Origin: Sphingobacterium tenebrionis
GTDB taxonomy: Bacteria > Bacteroidota > Bacteroidia > Sphingobacteriales > Sphingobacteriaceae
Length of the DNA stretch: 64,000 bases
Direction: 5' to 3'
NCBI RefSeq assembly: GCF_037126265.1
Contig: NZ_JAYLLN010000012.1
Coordinates: 1-64,000, forward strand
Made by a program: the position numbers and the translations under genes. Of this stretch, positions 9,267 to 17,471 are shown in pieces. Each line of letters starts with the position of its first letter. Within the stretch, counting starts at the first letter, position 1. Under the pieces are notes generated by a model. That model did no database searches. It saw nothing but the letters and a program-made list of their open reading frames with translations, and was not told where the DNA came from.

Positions 9267-9876
9267 GATGAGGTTTTATTTGACCAAATTCTTTCTTATA
9301 TAATTCTAAACTCTCTAAGATAATAGTTTGTGCGGAGTCTCGCCCACTTATTTTTTCGATTTTTACGGTTTTTCCTTCCAAGGTTTTATAGTTCTGAAAG
9401 AAATGAACAATTTCCTTCATGGTTTGTTCTGGTAAATCTTTGATATCCTTGTAATGGTTTATAGCGGCATCATGTTTGGCGACAGCAATTATCTTGTCGT
9501 CCTGATCACCAGAATCGGTCATTCGCATCACGCCGATTACTTGTGCATCCACCAAACTGGCTGGCTGTAATCCTTCGGAGCAGATCACCAAAATATCCAA
9601 TGGATCCTTATCGCCACAGTAAGATTGCGGGATAAATCCATAATTGGTGGGGTATACCATGCTTGTCTTCAATATTCGATCAAGCTTTAACATCCCCGAT
9701 TCTTTATCAATCTCATATTTCGTTTTGCTCCCCTGTTTGATCTCGATCACAGCGGTTACAGAACGAGGAACATCCTTGCCAGGAGAAACCCTGTGCCAAG
9801 GATGTTGCTGAATATCTGTAATCCCAACACTATTTGACAATACTAGGCATATAGACCAAAGTAGGTTAAGATTCAT
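9256..9876 (-). CDS. Inorganic pyrophosphatase paralogue with hydrophobic N-terminus
   Basis: A 206-residue family I pyrophosphatase, second of two in tandem. It keeps the signature GDKDPLDIL, the TKYEIDKESG loop, YPTNYGFIPQSYCG and DSGDQDDKIIAV, so it should hydrolyse PPi. Unlike its neighbour it starts with a hydrophobic stretch MNLNLLWSICLVLSNSVG, resembling an uncleaved anchor or poor signal peptide, before the shared core HPWHRVSPG. It may act at the membrane or outside it, or the true start may be internal; no good downstream Met exists before the core. The upstream paralogue ends 7 bases away. Confidence 0.9.
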   Translation of the reverse strand: MNLNLLWSICLVLSNSVGITDIQQHPWHRVSPGKDVPRSVTAVIEIKQGSKTKYEIDKESGMLKLDRILKTSMVYPTNYGFIPQSYCGDKDPLDILVICSEGLQPASLVDAQVIGVMRMTDSGDQDDKIIAVAKHDAAINHYKDIKDLPEQTMKEIVHFFQNYKTLEGKTVKIEKISGRDSAQTIILESLELYKKEFGQIKPHHGN

Positions 9877-9883
9877 AAAAATA

Positions 9884-10426
9884 TTATTTGTTTCTAATCT
9901 CGGTATTGTAAAGTTCTACGCTCTCCATGATTACTTTTTGAGCATATGAACGTCCGTAAAGATTTTCAATCGATACGTTTTTACCTTCCAAAGCTTTGTA
10001 ATCCTGGAAGAAACGAACAATCTCCTTCATGGTATGCGGAGGAAGTTCAGAAAGATCGTTGATGTGGTTTACCGACATATCGTGTTTCGCAACAGCGATG
10101 ATTTTATCGTCTTGTTCACCATTATCGATCATGTGCATAACACCAACCACTTTCGCTTCGATCAAGCTCATTGGATAAACATCTACCGAACATAACACCA
10201 AGATATCCAATGGATCCTTGTCATCACAATACGTTTGAGGAATGAATCCATAGTTTGCTGGATACATCACGGATGAAAATAGAACGCGGTCCAATTTGAT
10301 CAAACCACTGTCCTTATCGATTTCGTATTTCGCTTTTGAACCTTTTGGGATTTCAATAATGGCATTAACGGAATTTGGTAAGTCCTCACCAGGAGACACT
10401 TGATGCCAAGGATGTTGTGTACTCAT
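9884..10426 (-). CDS. ppa: Inorganic pyrophosphatase, cytoplasmic
   Basis: A 180-residue family I soluble pyrophosphatase (PPi to 2 Pi), which pulls biosynthetic reactions forward. Motifs: KGSKAKYEIDKDSG, YPANYGFIPQTYCDDKDPLDILVL (metal-binding Asp cluster) and DNGEQDDKIIAVAKHD. It starts MSTQHPWHQVSPGED with no export signal. It is followed after 7 bases by a close paralogue and preceded by the dedA gene 8 bases away, so it sits inside a tight operon. Normal length for the family. Confidence 0.95.
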   Translation of the reverse strand: MSTQHPWHQVSPGEDLPNSVNAIIEIPKGSKAKYEIDKDSGLIKLDRVLFSSVMYPANYGFIPQTYCDDKDPLDILVLCSVDVYPMSLIEAKVVGVMHMIDNGEQDDKIIAVAKHDMSVNHINDLSELPPHTMKEIVRFFQDYKALEGKNVSIENLYGRSYAQKVIMESVELYNTEIRNK

Positions 10427-10434
10427 TTAATTTT

Positions 10435-11091
10435 CTACTGTTTGTTTATTTCGTCTTTCGTTTTTCGATTCTTCAACCATTTCTTCAATAGGGCGATCGC
10501 AATCGGTAAAAATGCAATAGCAATCAATCCTACGATGATATATTCCACATAATTAATGATGGAAGGGAATTCTATTCCTAAATAATAACCTGTCAATGTC
10601 AATAAGGATACCCATAAAAGCGCCCCTAATACATTATAGATTACGAATTTTTTGAAGTTAAGTTGCACTACTCCAGCAAATATCGGGGCAAATGTACGAA
10701 TAATAGGTACAAAACGACCTATGATTAATGCAGTTCCACCATATTTCTGGAAAAACTCCTCGGCCATGATCACATATTTGCGCTTGAACAAGAAGCTATC
10801 CTTTCGTTTAAAGAGCATAGGGCCCGTTCGATGACCGAACCAATAGCCCGTGAAATTACCGAGTATCCCCGCCCCCAGGATACCAAAATATAGGGTTACG
10901 ATGTCAACATCAATTTTATTCAGGGCACAGAATAGGCCCGCTAGGAACAGGAGGTAATCACCAGGTAGGAAGAATCCAAAAAAGAGTCCAGTCTCAGCAA
11001 ATACAATAAGGCAAACGATGTAAAATCCACCGTGGCTTAATAAATATTCAGCATCTAGTAATTGTTGAAAAGACAACAAGTATTCTTGCAT
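10435..11091 (-). CDS. DedA-family membrane protein
   Basis: A 218-residue DedA/SNARE-associated membrane protein. Features are the N-terminal GGFYIVCLIVFAETGLFFGFFLPGD, the glycine-rich GILGNFTGYWFGHRTGP, and FIGRFVPIIRTFAPIFAGV with the conserved Arg pair (FxxR-x3-R). Several DedA proteins are undecaprenyl-phosphate or phospholipid translocases; the substrate of this one is unknown. About five hydrophobic segments and a Lys-rich C-terminus. Between the HIT gene (10 bases upstream) and ppa (8 bases downstream). Confidence 0.92.
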   Translation of the reverse strand: MQEYLLSFQQLLDAEYLLSHGGFYIVCLIVFAETGLFFGFFLPGDYLLFLAGLFCALNKIDVDIVTLYFGILGAGILGNFTGYWFGHRTGPMLFKRKDSFLFKRKYVIMAEEFFQKYGGTALIIGRFVPIIRTFAPIFAGVVQLNFKKFVIYNVLGALLWVSLLTLTGYYLGIEFPSIINYVEYIIVGLIAIAFLPIAIALLKKWLKNRKTKDEINKQ

Positions 11092-11101
11092 ATGTTTTTA
11101 G

Positions 11102-11515
11102 TTAAGCAGGATTTGTGATGGAAGAGATTGATTCACGAATCTTCTCAGCGATATCCGACATCAATTGATCTTCCAGTTTCAACTTGGGTTTTTCAAAGTT
11201 CATGTCATGAACATTATTCAAAGGAATCAGATGGATGTGCGCATGTGCCACTTCCAATCCTACTACCGCTACCCCTACTTTCTTACATGGAAAGGCATTC
11301 TTGATTCCTTGAGCAACGATTTTAGCAAAAACCCACATGCCCATATATTCTTCATCATCGATATCGAATATATAATCTGTTTCCTTTTTCGGTATCACTA
11401 GCACATGACCTTCGGCCAATGGATTAACATCTAAAAAGGCTAGGTAATCATTACTTTCGGCAACCTTATGCGCTGGGATCTCACCAGCTATAATTTTTGA
11501 AAATATTGTAGACAT
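11102..11515 (-). CDS. HIT-family (histidine triad) nucleotide hydrolase
   Basis: A 137-residue HIT protein. The N-terminal FSKIIAGEIPAHKVAE and LDVNPLAEGHVLVIPK are typical of the Hint branch, and the triad HAHIHLIPL near residue 100 holds the catalytic His. Family members hydrolyse AMP-linked substrates such as adenosine phosphoramidates; the substrate here is unknown. It is the first gene of the HIT-dedA-ppa-ppa'-CNNM-rsmE run and has a candidate -7 box just upstream and the greA terminator before that. Confidence 0.93.
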   Translation of the reverse strand: MSTIFSKIIAGEIPAHKVAESNDYLAFLDVNPLAEGHVLVIPKKETDYIFDIDDEEYMGMWVFAKIVAQGIKNAFPCKKVGVAVVGLEVAHAHIHLIPLNNVHDMNFEKPKLKLEDQLMSDIAEKIRESISSITNPA

Positions 11516-11539
11516 AAACTACTCGTTTTTCGTGAGTAA

Positions 11540-11547
11540 CAAAGATA
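11540..11547 (-). promoter_or_regulatory. Candidate promoter -7 box of the HIT operon
   Basis: On the minus strand TATCTTTG matches the Bacteroidota -7 consensus TAnnTTTG exactly, 24 bases before the HIT start codon and after the greA terminator. No clear -33 TTTG is visible at the expected distance, so this rests on one box and position. Confidence 0.45.
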
Positions 11548-11584
11548 AGAATTTTCTGTACATCTCGACGGCCTTTTTGACCGC

Positions 11585-11616
11585 TAAAAAAAATGCCCCC
11601 AAGATTTGGAGGCATT
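11585..11616 (-). terminator. Intrinsic terminator of greA
   Basis: On the minus strand AATGCCtCCAA pairs with TTGGgGGCATT around a 3-base loop, followed by eight T. It lies 50 bases after the greA stop and separates greA from the HIT operon. Confidence 0.8.
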
Positions 11617-11665
11617 CTCATAAATTACATACGGTTATGGCAAACCGCACATAACCTGAATAAAT

Positions 11666-12139
11666 TTATCGGGAAATCTCTAAGACTTCCAATTCCATTT
11701 GACCAGCAGGCACATCCACCTTCGCGACGTCACCTACCTGCAGGCCTAAAAGACCCTGTGCAATTGGCGACTTCACCGAAATACGCCCTGCCTTCAGGTC
11801 AGCTTCCGTTTCGGAAACCAACTGATAGGACATCACTGCCCCGGTCTTCTTGTTTTTAATCTTTACGAAAGAAAGTGCGAGCACCTTCGACGTGTCCAGA
11901 TTGGACTCATCGATGATTCGTGCAGAGGCCAAAACCTCTTCCAATTTCGCGATCTTCGCCTCGTGAAGCCCTTGAGCTTCTTTTGCAGCATCATACTCTG
12001 CATTTTCCGACAAATCTCCCTTATCACGAGCTTCTGCAATTGCCTTCGCAATATTTGCTCTTCCTTCTGTTTTTAAGTATTGAAGTTCTTCCTTTAATTT
12101 GGTCAAACCTTCTTCGGTGTAATACGTTACTTCTGCCAT
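11666..12139 (-). CDS. greA: Transcription elongation factor GreA
   Basis: A 157-residue factor that enters the RNA polymerase secondary channel and stimulates cleavage of backtracked RNA. The N-terminal coiled coil (about 1-75, YYTEEGLTKLKEELQYLK) carries the acidic tip DKGDLSENAEYDAAKE, and the C-terminal FKBP-like domain ends GLLGLQVGDVAKVDVPAG. Normal length. It is a single-gene unit with terminators on both sides. Confidence 0.97.
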   Translation of the reverse strand: MAEVTYYTEEGLTKLKEELQYLKTEGRANIAKAIAEARDKGDLSENAEYDAAKEAQGLHEAKIAKLEEVLASARIIDESNLDTSKVLALSFVKIKNKKTGAVMSYQLVSETEADLKAGRISVKSPIAQGLLGLQVGDVAKVDVPAGQMELEVLEISR

Positions 12140-12184
12140 AATATTAACCCTTTACGCGATCTTTAATGAATAATTTTAATTAAC

Positions 12185-12237
12185 AAAAAAAAGACAAGAC
12201 CACACTATCCAAATAAGGACAACATGGTCTTGCTCTT
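12185..12237 (-). terminator. Intrinsic terminator of the two-component operon
   Basis: On the minus strand TGGTCTTG... is not the leading arm; the stem is CAAGACCA (minus-strand image of 12225-12232) pairing with TGGTCTTG (image of 12195-12202) with a 22-base loop, followed by TC and eight T. It lies 40-90 bases past the response-regulator stop. Confidence 0.65.
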
Positions 12238-12276
12238 CTGACGAAGATATATAAAATATTTTAATAAAACAAATTT

Positions 12277-12984
12277 TTAGGCGGTTTCCTCGCCCTCGTC
12301 GTTGATAAATTTATATCCTAATCCACGCACCGTCTGTAGGTAGAATGGTTTGTCCGGATTGGTCTCGATTTTCTTACGCAACCGCACCACGTGCATATCT
12401 AAGGTCCTGGTATTCACATTGGAACTATAGCCCCATACCACTTCCATTAACTCTTCCCTCGTGATATCACGGCCCTTATTCTGCAGGAAATGAAGTAGGA
12501 TACGGTTCTCTAAGATGGTCAACTCAATCTTCTTGCCATCCCTGATCAGGGAATGCACATTCGGATGGTGCTCGGTATTGCCAAAGTGGTATACTTCATT
12601 CTGCGATTTCGGCACGAAAAAGCGCACCTTATTCTCGATCATGGCAACCAACACGTCCATGTTGAACGGTTTCGTGATGTAGTCGGTAACTCCGAAGCTG
12701 TAGGCATCAATCTTATCAATGTCCTGTGATTTTGCCGTCATCATGATGATGATGTTCTCAAACCCTGCCTTCCTAACCGATTCACACACATCAATACCTT
12801 CTTTCCCGGGCAGCATCCAATCCAACAGAACGATGTCTGGACGCTCATCCAAGATGATCTTCTCGGCTTCTATACCATTATTTGATTGAATAACCTGAAA
12901 ATTCTCTGTCTGGAGGCGATGACTTACCAAGAAGCGTAAGTTATCATCATCTTCAACAACTGCAATTTTTATATCTTTATTCAT
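12277..12984 (-). CDS. OmpR/PhoB-family response regulator
   Basis: A 235-residue regulator. The receiver domain (about 1-120) has the acidic pocket EDDD, the phospho-acceptor Asp in VLLDWMLPG, Thr in MMTAK and Lys in ITKPF. A winged-helix DNA-binding domain (about 135-228) follows, ending RTLDMHVVRLRKKIE and TVRGLGYKF. The frame is open to 13035, but the ATG at 12984 (MNKDIKIAVVEDD) gives a normal receiver start and lies 13 bases past the kinase stop, so this start is chosen. It is the third gene of an operon behind an S9-like lipoprotein and a kinase; its targets are unknown. Confidence 0.94.
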   Translation of the reverse strand: MNKDIKIAVVEDDDNLRFLVSHRLQTENFQVIQSNNGIEAEKIILDERPDIVLLDWMLPGKEGIDVCESVRKAGFENIIIMMTAKSQDIDKIDAYSFGVTDYITKPFNMDVLVAMIENKVRFFVPKSQNEVYHFGNTEHHPNVHSLIRDGKKIELTILENRILLHFLQNKGRDITREELMEVVWGYSSNVNTRTLDMHVVRLRKKIETNPDKPFYLQTVRGLGYKFINDEGEETA

Positions 12985-12997
12985 AGTTTGCTTCGAA

Positions 12998-14656
12998 TTA
13001 TTTTGGAAAAACCAGGGTAAATGTCGTTCCTTCACCTTTTACACTGCTTACCTTGATCTCTCCACCCATAAATTCAGTAATCTCTTTACAAAATGCCAAG
13101 CCTAATCCAACACTGCCACCCTGATTAAATTGATTCTTTACTCTGTAAAACTTTTTAAATATATTCTTTAATTCTTGTTTTTCAATCCCGATTCCTTTGT
13201 CGGCAAACACGATCACAAAATTACTTTTGATTTGCTCAACACTAATATCAATAAATTTTCTCGAAACTTCGGAATATTTATAAGCATTATCGATTAAATT
13301 CTGAAACACGGAATTCAATAAAACTGGATCGGTATACATTTGATTCACCACCTGAATTCGATAACTCAGGTTTAAATCGGGATACTTCAAACGTGTTGCA
13401 TCAAATATTTCCTCGCAAAAACTGTTCAAATCCACGTATTCTCCCTTAAATTTTAAGGATTTATTTTCTATCTGCGTGAAAGACAGCAGTTTATTCATCA
13501 AATTATTTAACTTATCCGCTTCCTGATCCAAGATCCTTCCATACATATTCCTTTCCTGATCGGATATTTTCTCCGCACTTTTGATATTATTACCTGCAAT
13601 CTTGATCACGCTCACCGGGGTCTTGAACTCATGCGTCAGGTTATTGATGAAGTCGTACTGCAGCTGAAACAGCCTGCTGTTGATTGATATATTACGGTAA
13701 ATCAAGTAAATTATTAACAATAAAATAAAATAAACTAAAGATATCCCTAACACTACAGGGAAAAATCGGCGGTTTATCTCGCCCCGGAGATGTTGTTCGG
13801 AGGAATCAAACTGCAGTTTATAGTCCGATAAGGCGTTTGGCAAGGGCATATCGGTAGTAAGGTAAGAGGGCTCTTCGGTCAGGTTTGGATTGGCGATCGG
13901 CAGAATCCTTACCTTCTCATACAAGCGCTCTTGGGTATTGACGATTTTTATCTTTTGCGGATTTACCTTGTACACAAAGAAATCCTGGTCATAAGCTTGG
14001 GAAATATTGCTGGTATCCTCCATCAAACCCTTATAGGCACGGAGGGCATTTACCCGAGGGATGTTCAAAAAGGTGATCTTCCCGGGCATCGTGTTATAAA
14101 AGATCCGATAGATATCATTTTCGGAAAGGGAAGTGGAATCATCCAAAACCTCCAAAAAATTCACCATTTTGATGGCCATATTGTTGAAATCATCCGAAGA
14201 TGGCCTATTTGTGCTTTCGGTCAGACTGTTCTTGATCAATTTGTTCTCTTCATTCAGGTGGAAGGAAAAGATAGATCGAGGATAGATCAATAGGTTCTGA
14301 AACCTCACACCACGTACCCCTTCATTTAAATTACTGAACAACACATCATAGAAGACCACTTCCTCCAAGAAAGGGGTTTTTCTTAAGATTTTTTCAGCAT
14401 AGGTGATGGCATGTACAGAGTCCAGATAACCTTGGTAGTTGGAGACTTCCGGAATATCGTTATTGAAGAAATTATTATAGGCTTTTAGGCTGCTATCAAA
14501 GACATCGGCCTTTCTATTAAAGAATTCAGATTCCACGAAATTCGTCATGGTCCGTCGCGCCACAAAGACCGAAACGATGTATAGGATCGTCAGAAAGGAG
14601 AAAAAGGTTATCAATAAACCTAAGTTCTTACGATATTTACTGGTCCTATTGATCAT
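12998..14656 (-). CDS. Membrane sensor histidine kinase
   Basis: A 552-residue kinase. Two membrane helices (about 12-32 and 302-322) bracket a sensor region of roughly 270 residues on the periplasmic side. No HAMP domain is evident. The dimerisation/phospho-acceptor box is NNLTHEFKTPVSVIKIA (His and following Glu present), and the ATPase domain has N (NLIDNAYKYS), G1 (FADKGIGI) and G2 (GGSVGLGLAFCKE) boxes. It partners the downstream response regulator. The upstream S9-peptidase-like lipoprotein gene ends 10 bases before its start, so the sensor may work with that protein (inference). Confidence 0.94.
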   Translation of the reverse strand: MINRTSKYRKNLGLLITFFSFLTILYIVSVFVARRTMTNFVESEFFNRKADVFDSSLKAYNNFFNNDIPEVSNYQGYLDSVHAITYAEKILRKTPFLEEVVFYDVLFSNLNEGVRGVRFQNLLIYPRSIFSFHLNEENKLIKNSLTESTNRPSSDDFNNMAIKMVNFLEVLDDSTSLSENDIYRIFYNTMPGKITFLNIPRVNALRAYKGLMEDTSNISQAYDQDFFVYKVNPQKIKIVNTQERLYEKVRILPIANPNLTEEPSYLTTDMPLPNALSDYKLQFDSSEQHLRGEINRRFFPVVLGISLVYFILLLIIYLIYRNISINSRLFQLQYDFINNLTHEFKTPVSVIKIAGNNIKSAEKISDQERNMYGRILDQEADKLNNLMNKLLSFTQIENKSLKFKGEYVDLNSFCEEIFDATRLKYPDLNLSYRIQVVNQMYTDPVLLNSVFQNLIDNAYKYSEVSRKFIDISVEQIKSNFVIVFADKGIGIEKQELKNIFKKFYRVKNQFNQGGSVGLGLAFCKEITEFMGGEIKVSSVKGEGTTFTLVFPK

Positions 14657-14666
14657 GTTAAGTTAA

Positions 14667-16553
14667 TTAACGCAAATTCTCAGCCAAAAAACGCTCTATT
14701 TCCTGGTAGTATTCCACTACGTTCTCCTCGTTTCTAAAGCGTTTCCCTTCATCCTTCTTGAAAACATAGCGTACAGGCACATTGTTGGCTTTCAACTTGC
14801 CCACAAATTGGTTGGCATCGGTTACCGAGCTGTATTTATCTTTTCCGCCTTGGAAAAACAGGACCGGCATTCTTACTTTATCCGCATGGAAAACAGGTGA
14901 GATCGCCTGGAAGAGTTCGGATTCCTTTTCTGGATTTCCGATGATCCGATAATACAACTGCACATAATGCTGTAAATGGGCTGGGATTTCCCTAAAATAG
15001 GTAAATAGATTACTGTATCCAGAGGATGAAATCGCACATTTATACAATCCTGGATTGAAGGCTGCAGCGTAGAGCGCCGAATAACCCCCAAAACCGGAAC
15101 CCATTATGGCAATACGGTTCTTATCGGCAATCCCCTGATGGATCAACCAGGTTACCCCTTCGGAGATATCCGATTGGATCTTACCACCCCATTCCTTAAA
15201 ACCAGCGGTCCAGAATTCCTTTCCATACCCCATAGAACCTCTATAATTGATTTGGAAGACCGCATATCCCCTATTGGTCAAAAATTGCACCTCCTGGTCA
15301 AAGCCCCAATCGCTGCGTCGGTTCGGCCCATCATGGACCAATACAACAACAGGTACATCTTTCGTTTTATTCCCTGGATAGGTAATGTAGGCATGGATGG
15401 TCTTATTATCACGGGTCTGATAAACCAGTTCCTCCATTTTATTGAAGTCTTTATCCTTCAATTTCGGATTATCCTCTGTCAATAATTTGTAGGTTTTGGT
15501 CAAGCGGTTATAATAGTAGATCTCCCCTGGATGGACGTCGCTGTAAACACGTACAATGAAACCTTCCAGTTTCTGATCTGCATCCACAAAACCAATTTCC
15601 GAATCATCGAATTTCTTTTTCAGGTCTTTATATACATCTTCGTACACGGGATTGAAGAAGCGTTTTTCATATTTATTGGTAAAAGAAGAGGTGAAAGCCA
15701 TTTCTTGAACCTGATGGGAATATCCTTCGGAGGATAGATCTCCCTTTTCTTCCATGAACAGTAATTTATCCTCTTTTCCTTGACTTGCATCAAATTCGAC
15801 CAAAGCAAGTTTATCTCTGTTCTGATTGGATAGGGCATATACGGTTTCCATAGCGCCTTTTTTGAATCCCAATGGAATGAAAATTGTTTCAAAATTGTTC
15901 TGCATGACCTCCTTAAAAGCTGCGCTTTCGGAAGCACGGTATAGCACGGATTCCTGTACACTGTCACTGGTCATTGCCAATCTCACCACCCCATCCGGCG
16001 AGCCGATCCAGGAAACAATATTGCCCGGATTTTTGTAGACCAATTCCTCTTTACGACCATCAAAATAGATTTTATAGAGATCGAAAAGAGAAGAATCCCG
16101 TTTATTCATCGCTACAGTAACAGCACCATTATTCACTTTGATGGGATTGATCCATCTTAACCTTGACTTTTGGGGCGATAATAATGGGGACCGTTTTTCG
16201 GTCTTCACATCGATATAGAACAATCGGAGGCTATCTGCCGCTGATTGGGTATTGGAAAAGACAATCTGTTTGTTATCCAGCCAAAAGAAGCTCTGCACAT
16301 TCAGGTCGGCCTGATAGGTCAGTTGCTTGGATGAATCGGGGTTTTGTAGATCCAGGATAAAAATATTCTTACAATGGTCATGTACATCCAGATAGCCAAT
16401 TTTGCTGCCATCGGGTGATAATTTGAAAGATCCCTTATCGGGTTTTACAAAGAAATCTTCCACGGGGATAATCGGTTGATTTCTGTCCGATTGCTTGCAA
16501 GAAATAAACATCCCAAGCAAGATTATTACAAAAATCAAAGCATTCCCTTTCAT
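14667..16553 (-). CDS. S9-peptidase-like lipoprotein lacking Ser and His of the triad
   Basis: A 628-residue lipoprotein (lipobox GMFISC, Cys19) with the prolyl-oligopeptidase layout: a WD40-like beta-propeller (about 35-355) and an alpha/beta-hydrolase domain (about 365-628, VPVVVLVHDGPNRRSDWGFD). The nucleophile elbow should read GxSxGG but reads GSGFGGY, with Gly487 where Ser belongs (codon at 15093-15095). The usual EGHGFR near the C-terminus reads EGKRFR, with Lys604 instead of the catalytic His. The Asp in GGKDKYSS is kept. The frame is intact over 628 codons, so this looks like a selected pseudoenzyme, not decay. It is first in an operon with a sensor kinase and regulator, which suggests ligand sensing. 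Confidence 0.85.
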   Translation of the reverse strand: MKGNALIFVIILLGMFISCKQSDRNQPIIPVEDFFVKPDKGSFKLSPDGSKIGYLDVHDHCKNIFILDLQNPDSSKQLTYQADLNVQSFFWLDNKQIVFSNTQSAADSLRLFYIDVKTEKRSPLLSPQKSRLRWINPIKVNNGAVTVAMNKRDSSLFDLYKIYFDGRKEELVYKNPGNIVSWIGSPDGVVRLAMTSDSVQESVLYRASESAAFKEVMQNNFETIFIPLGFKKGAMETVYALSNQNRDKLALVEFDASQGKEDKLLFMEEKGDLSSEGYSHQVQEMAFTSSFTNKYEKRFFNPVYEDVYKDLKKKFDDSEIGFVDADQKLEGFIVRVYSDVHPGEIYYYNRLTKTYKLLTEDNPKLKDKDFNKMEELVYQTRDNKTIHAYITYPGNKTKDVPVVVLVHDGPNRRSDWGFDQEVQFLTNRGYAVFQINYRGSMGYGKEFWTAGFKEWGGKIQSDISEGVTWLIHQGIADKNRIAIMGSGFGGYSALYAAAFNPGLYKCAISSSGYSNLFTYFREIPAHLQHYVQLYYRIIGNPEKESELFQAISPVFHADKVRMPVLFFQGGKDKYSSVTDANQFVGKLKANNVPVRYVFKKDEGKRFRNEENVVEYYQEIERFLAENLR

Positions 16554-16601
16554 ATACTATTTTATCCCTTTCTCAAATATTAAAAAAAAATACGGAAAAG
16601 T

Positions 16602-16609
16602 TACTTTTG
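16602..16609 (+). promoter_or_regulatory. Candidate -7 promoter box of the DUF4286 gene
   Basis: TACTTTTG matches TAnnTTTG exactly, 38 bases before the ATG at 16648 and outside the divergent S9-like gene. No convincing -33 element. Confidence 0.4.
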
Positions 16610-16647
16610 CAACCTTAATTTTACAGCAGATATCAAAATCATATTTT

Positions 16648-16941
16648 ATGTTTCTATATAACATTTCCATCATTATGGAGGACAGCGTTCATCATGATCT
16701 GCTGGTTTGGATCAGGACTCAATTGAAGGCGCATGAAGGCAAGAACATCAAATTTTTGAAGATGTTGAATTCGCCGCATGAAGGCCAGACGTATTGTATG
16801 CAGGTGACGTTGAATAGCGAAAAAGAGATTGTGGAGTTTCAAGAGGAGGTTTTGCAGGAAATTCAAGCTGTTATTGGAACGCAGTTTCCGGATAAGGCGT
16901 TTATTTTTGATAGTACGATGCAGTATATTAATCATGAGTAG
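16648..16941 (+). CDS. DUF4286-family small protein
   Basis: A 97-residue protein resembling the DUF4286 family of Bacteroidota, with no known function. It starts MFLYNISIIMEDSVHHDLLVWIRTQ and ends FIFDSTMQYINHE; the predicted fold is a small ferredoxin-like alpha/beta unit with no signal peptide. The frame is open upstream to 16495, but that part overlaps the start of the divergent S9-like gene and the promoter box, so the ATG at 16648 is preferred. It is followed by a composite palindromic repeat. Confidence 0.75.
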   Translation: MFLYNISIIMEDSVHHDLLVWIRTQLKAHEGKNIKFLKMLNSPHEGQTYCMQVTLNSEKEIVEFQEEVLQEIQAVIGTQFPDKAFIFDSTMQYINHE

Positions 16942-16952
16942 GTAGCTTTCCC

Positions 16953-17062
16953 CGTCATTGCGAGGACTCTTCCCGTCATTGCGAGGAGGTACGACGAAGC
17001 AATCTTTAAATTAATCGAAAGATTGCTTCGTTCCTCGCAATGACGTAGGCCTCGCAATGACG
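16953..17062. repeat. Composite palindromic repeat, copy 1
   Basis: Left arm 16974-17007 (CGTCATTGCGAGGAGGTACG... to AAGCAATCTTT) pairs with right arm 17018-17045. The left arm has six extra bases (GGTACG) that bulge out. Outside this a second short pair, 16953-16964 and 17051-17062 (CGTCATTGCGAG and complement), makes a nested palindrome. The element lies between two convergent genes. Other copies are at about 24.5 and 45.9 kb. Confidence 0.9.
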
Positions 17063-17098
17063 CAACACCTCCCAATGCCCTGGCTCTCCCTAACAAAT

Positions 17099-17386
17099 TT
17101 ACTTCTCTAACCCTTCCGTCATCTTAAACCCAGATTTCTCCGAAGGTGTTCTGTATTTCTTGTACCAAAGAATTCCCATACCAGCGCCAAAAAGAAATGG
17201 CATCGCCAATAGGAACAATATCCCCGCATTCAATCCCTTCCCTTGCGTATTGCCATCCTTTGTACTGTTCTCTGCATTTAATGAACACATCGCACATTGC
17301 GCGGAACTAACCGTAGGCACAGAAACAAAAGACAAACAAAGCAGCAAAGCAATTAGACTCAACTTCAGGGCTCTTAAATATTTCAT
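17099..17386 (-). CDS. Small membrane protein with CxxC after the signal peptide
   Basis: A 95-residue protein. Residues 1-29 form a Sec signal peptide ending VSSAQ, followed directly by CAMCSLNAEN with a CxxC pair, and then one membrane helix (about 54-75, GILFLLAMPFLFGAGMGILWY) and a short Lys-rich cytoplasmic tail. Small proteins of this kind are common in Bacteroidota; I know of no assigned function. The CxxC may bind metal or form a disulfide in the periplasm. It stands alone, convergent with the DUF4286 gene. Confidence 0.75.
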   Translation of the reverse strand: MKYLRALKLSLIALLLCLSFVSVPTVSSAQCAMCSLNAENSTKDGNTQGKGLNAGILFLLAMPFLFGAGMGILWYKKYRTPSEKSGFKMTEGLEK

Positions 17387-17430
17387 GGTATAAAGTTACG
17401 TATAAATCTTAACTAATATCAAACATCCAC

Positions 17431-17471
17431 AGCAGACCAACGATCAGATCTTAGCAGACCAACGATCAGAT
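17431..17471. repeat. 19-bp perfect direct repeat, period 22
   Basis: AGCAGACCAACGATCAGAT occurs at 17431-17449 and again at 17453-17471. The second copy contains the stop codon of the RluA-type gene (17466-17468). It looks like a recent local duplication; no function is evident. Confidence 0.85.

Noticed and set aside
16495..16647. N-terminal extension of the DUF4286 gene
   Set aside because: It would cover the divergent S9-like gene start and the promoter box; the ATG at 16648 fits the family.
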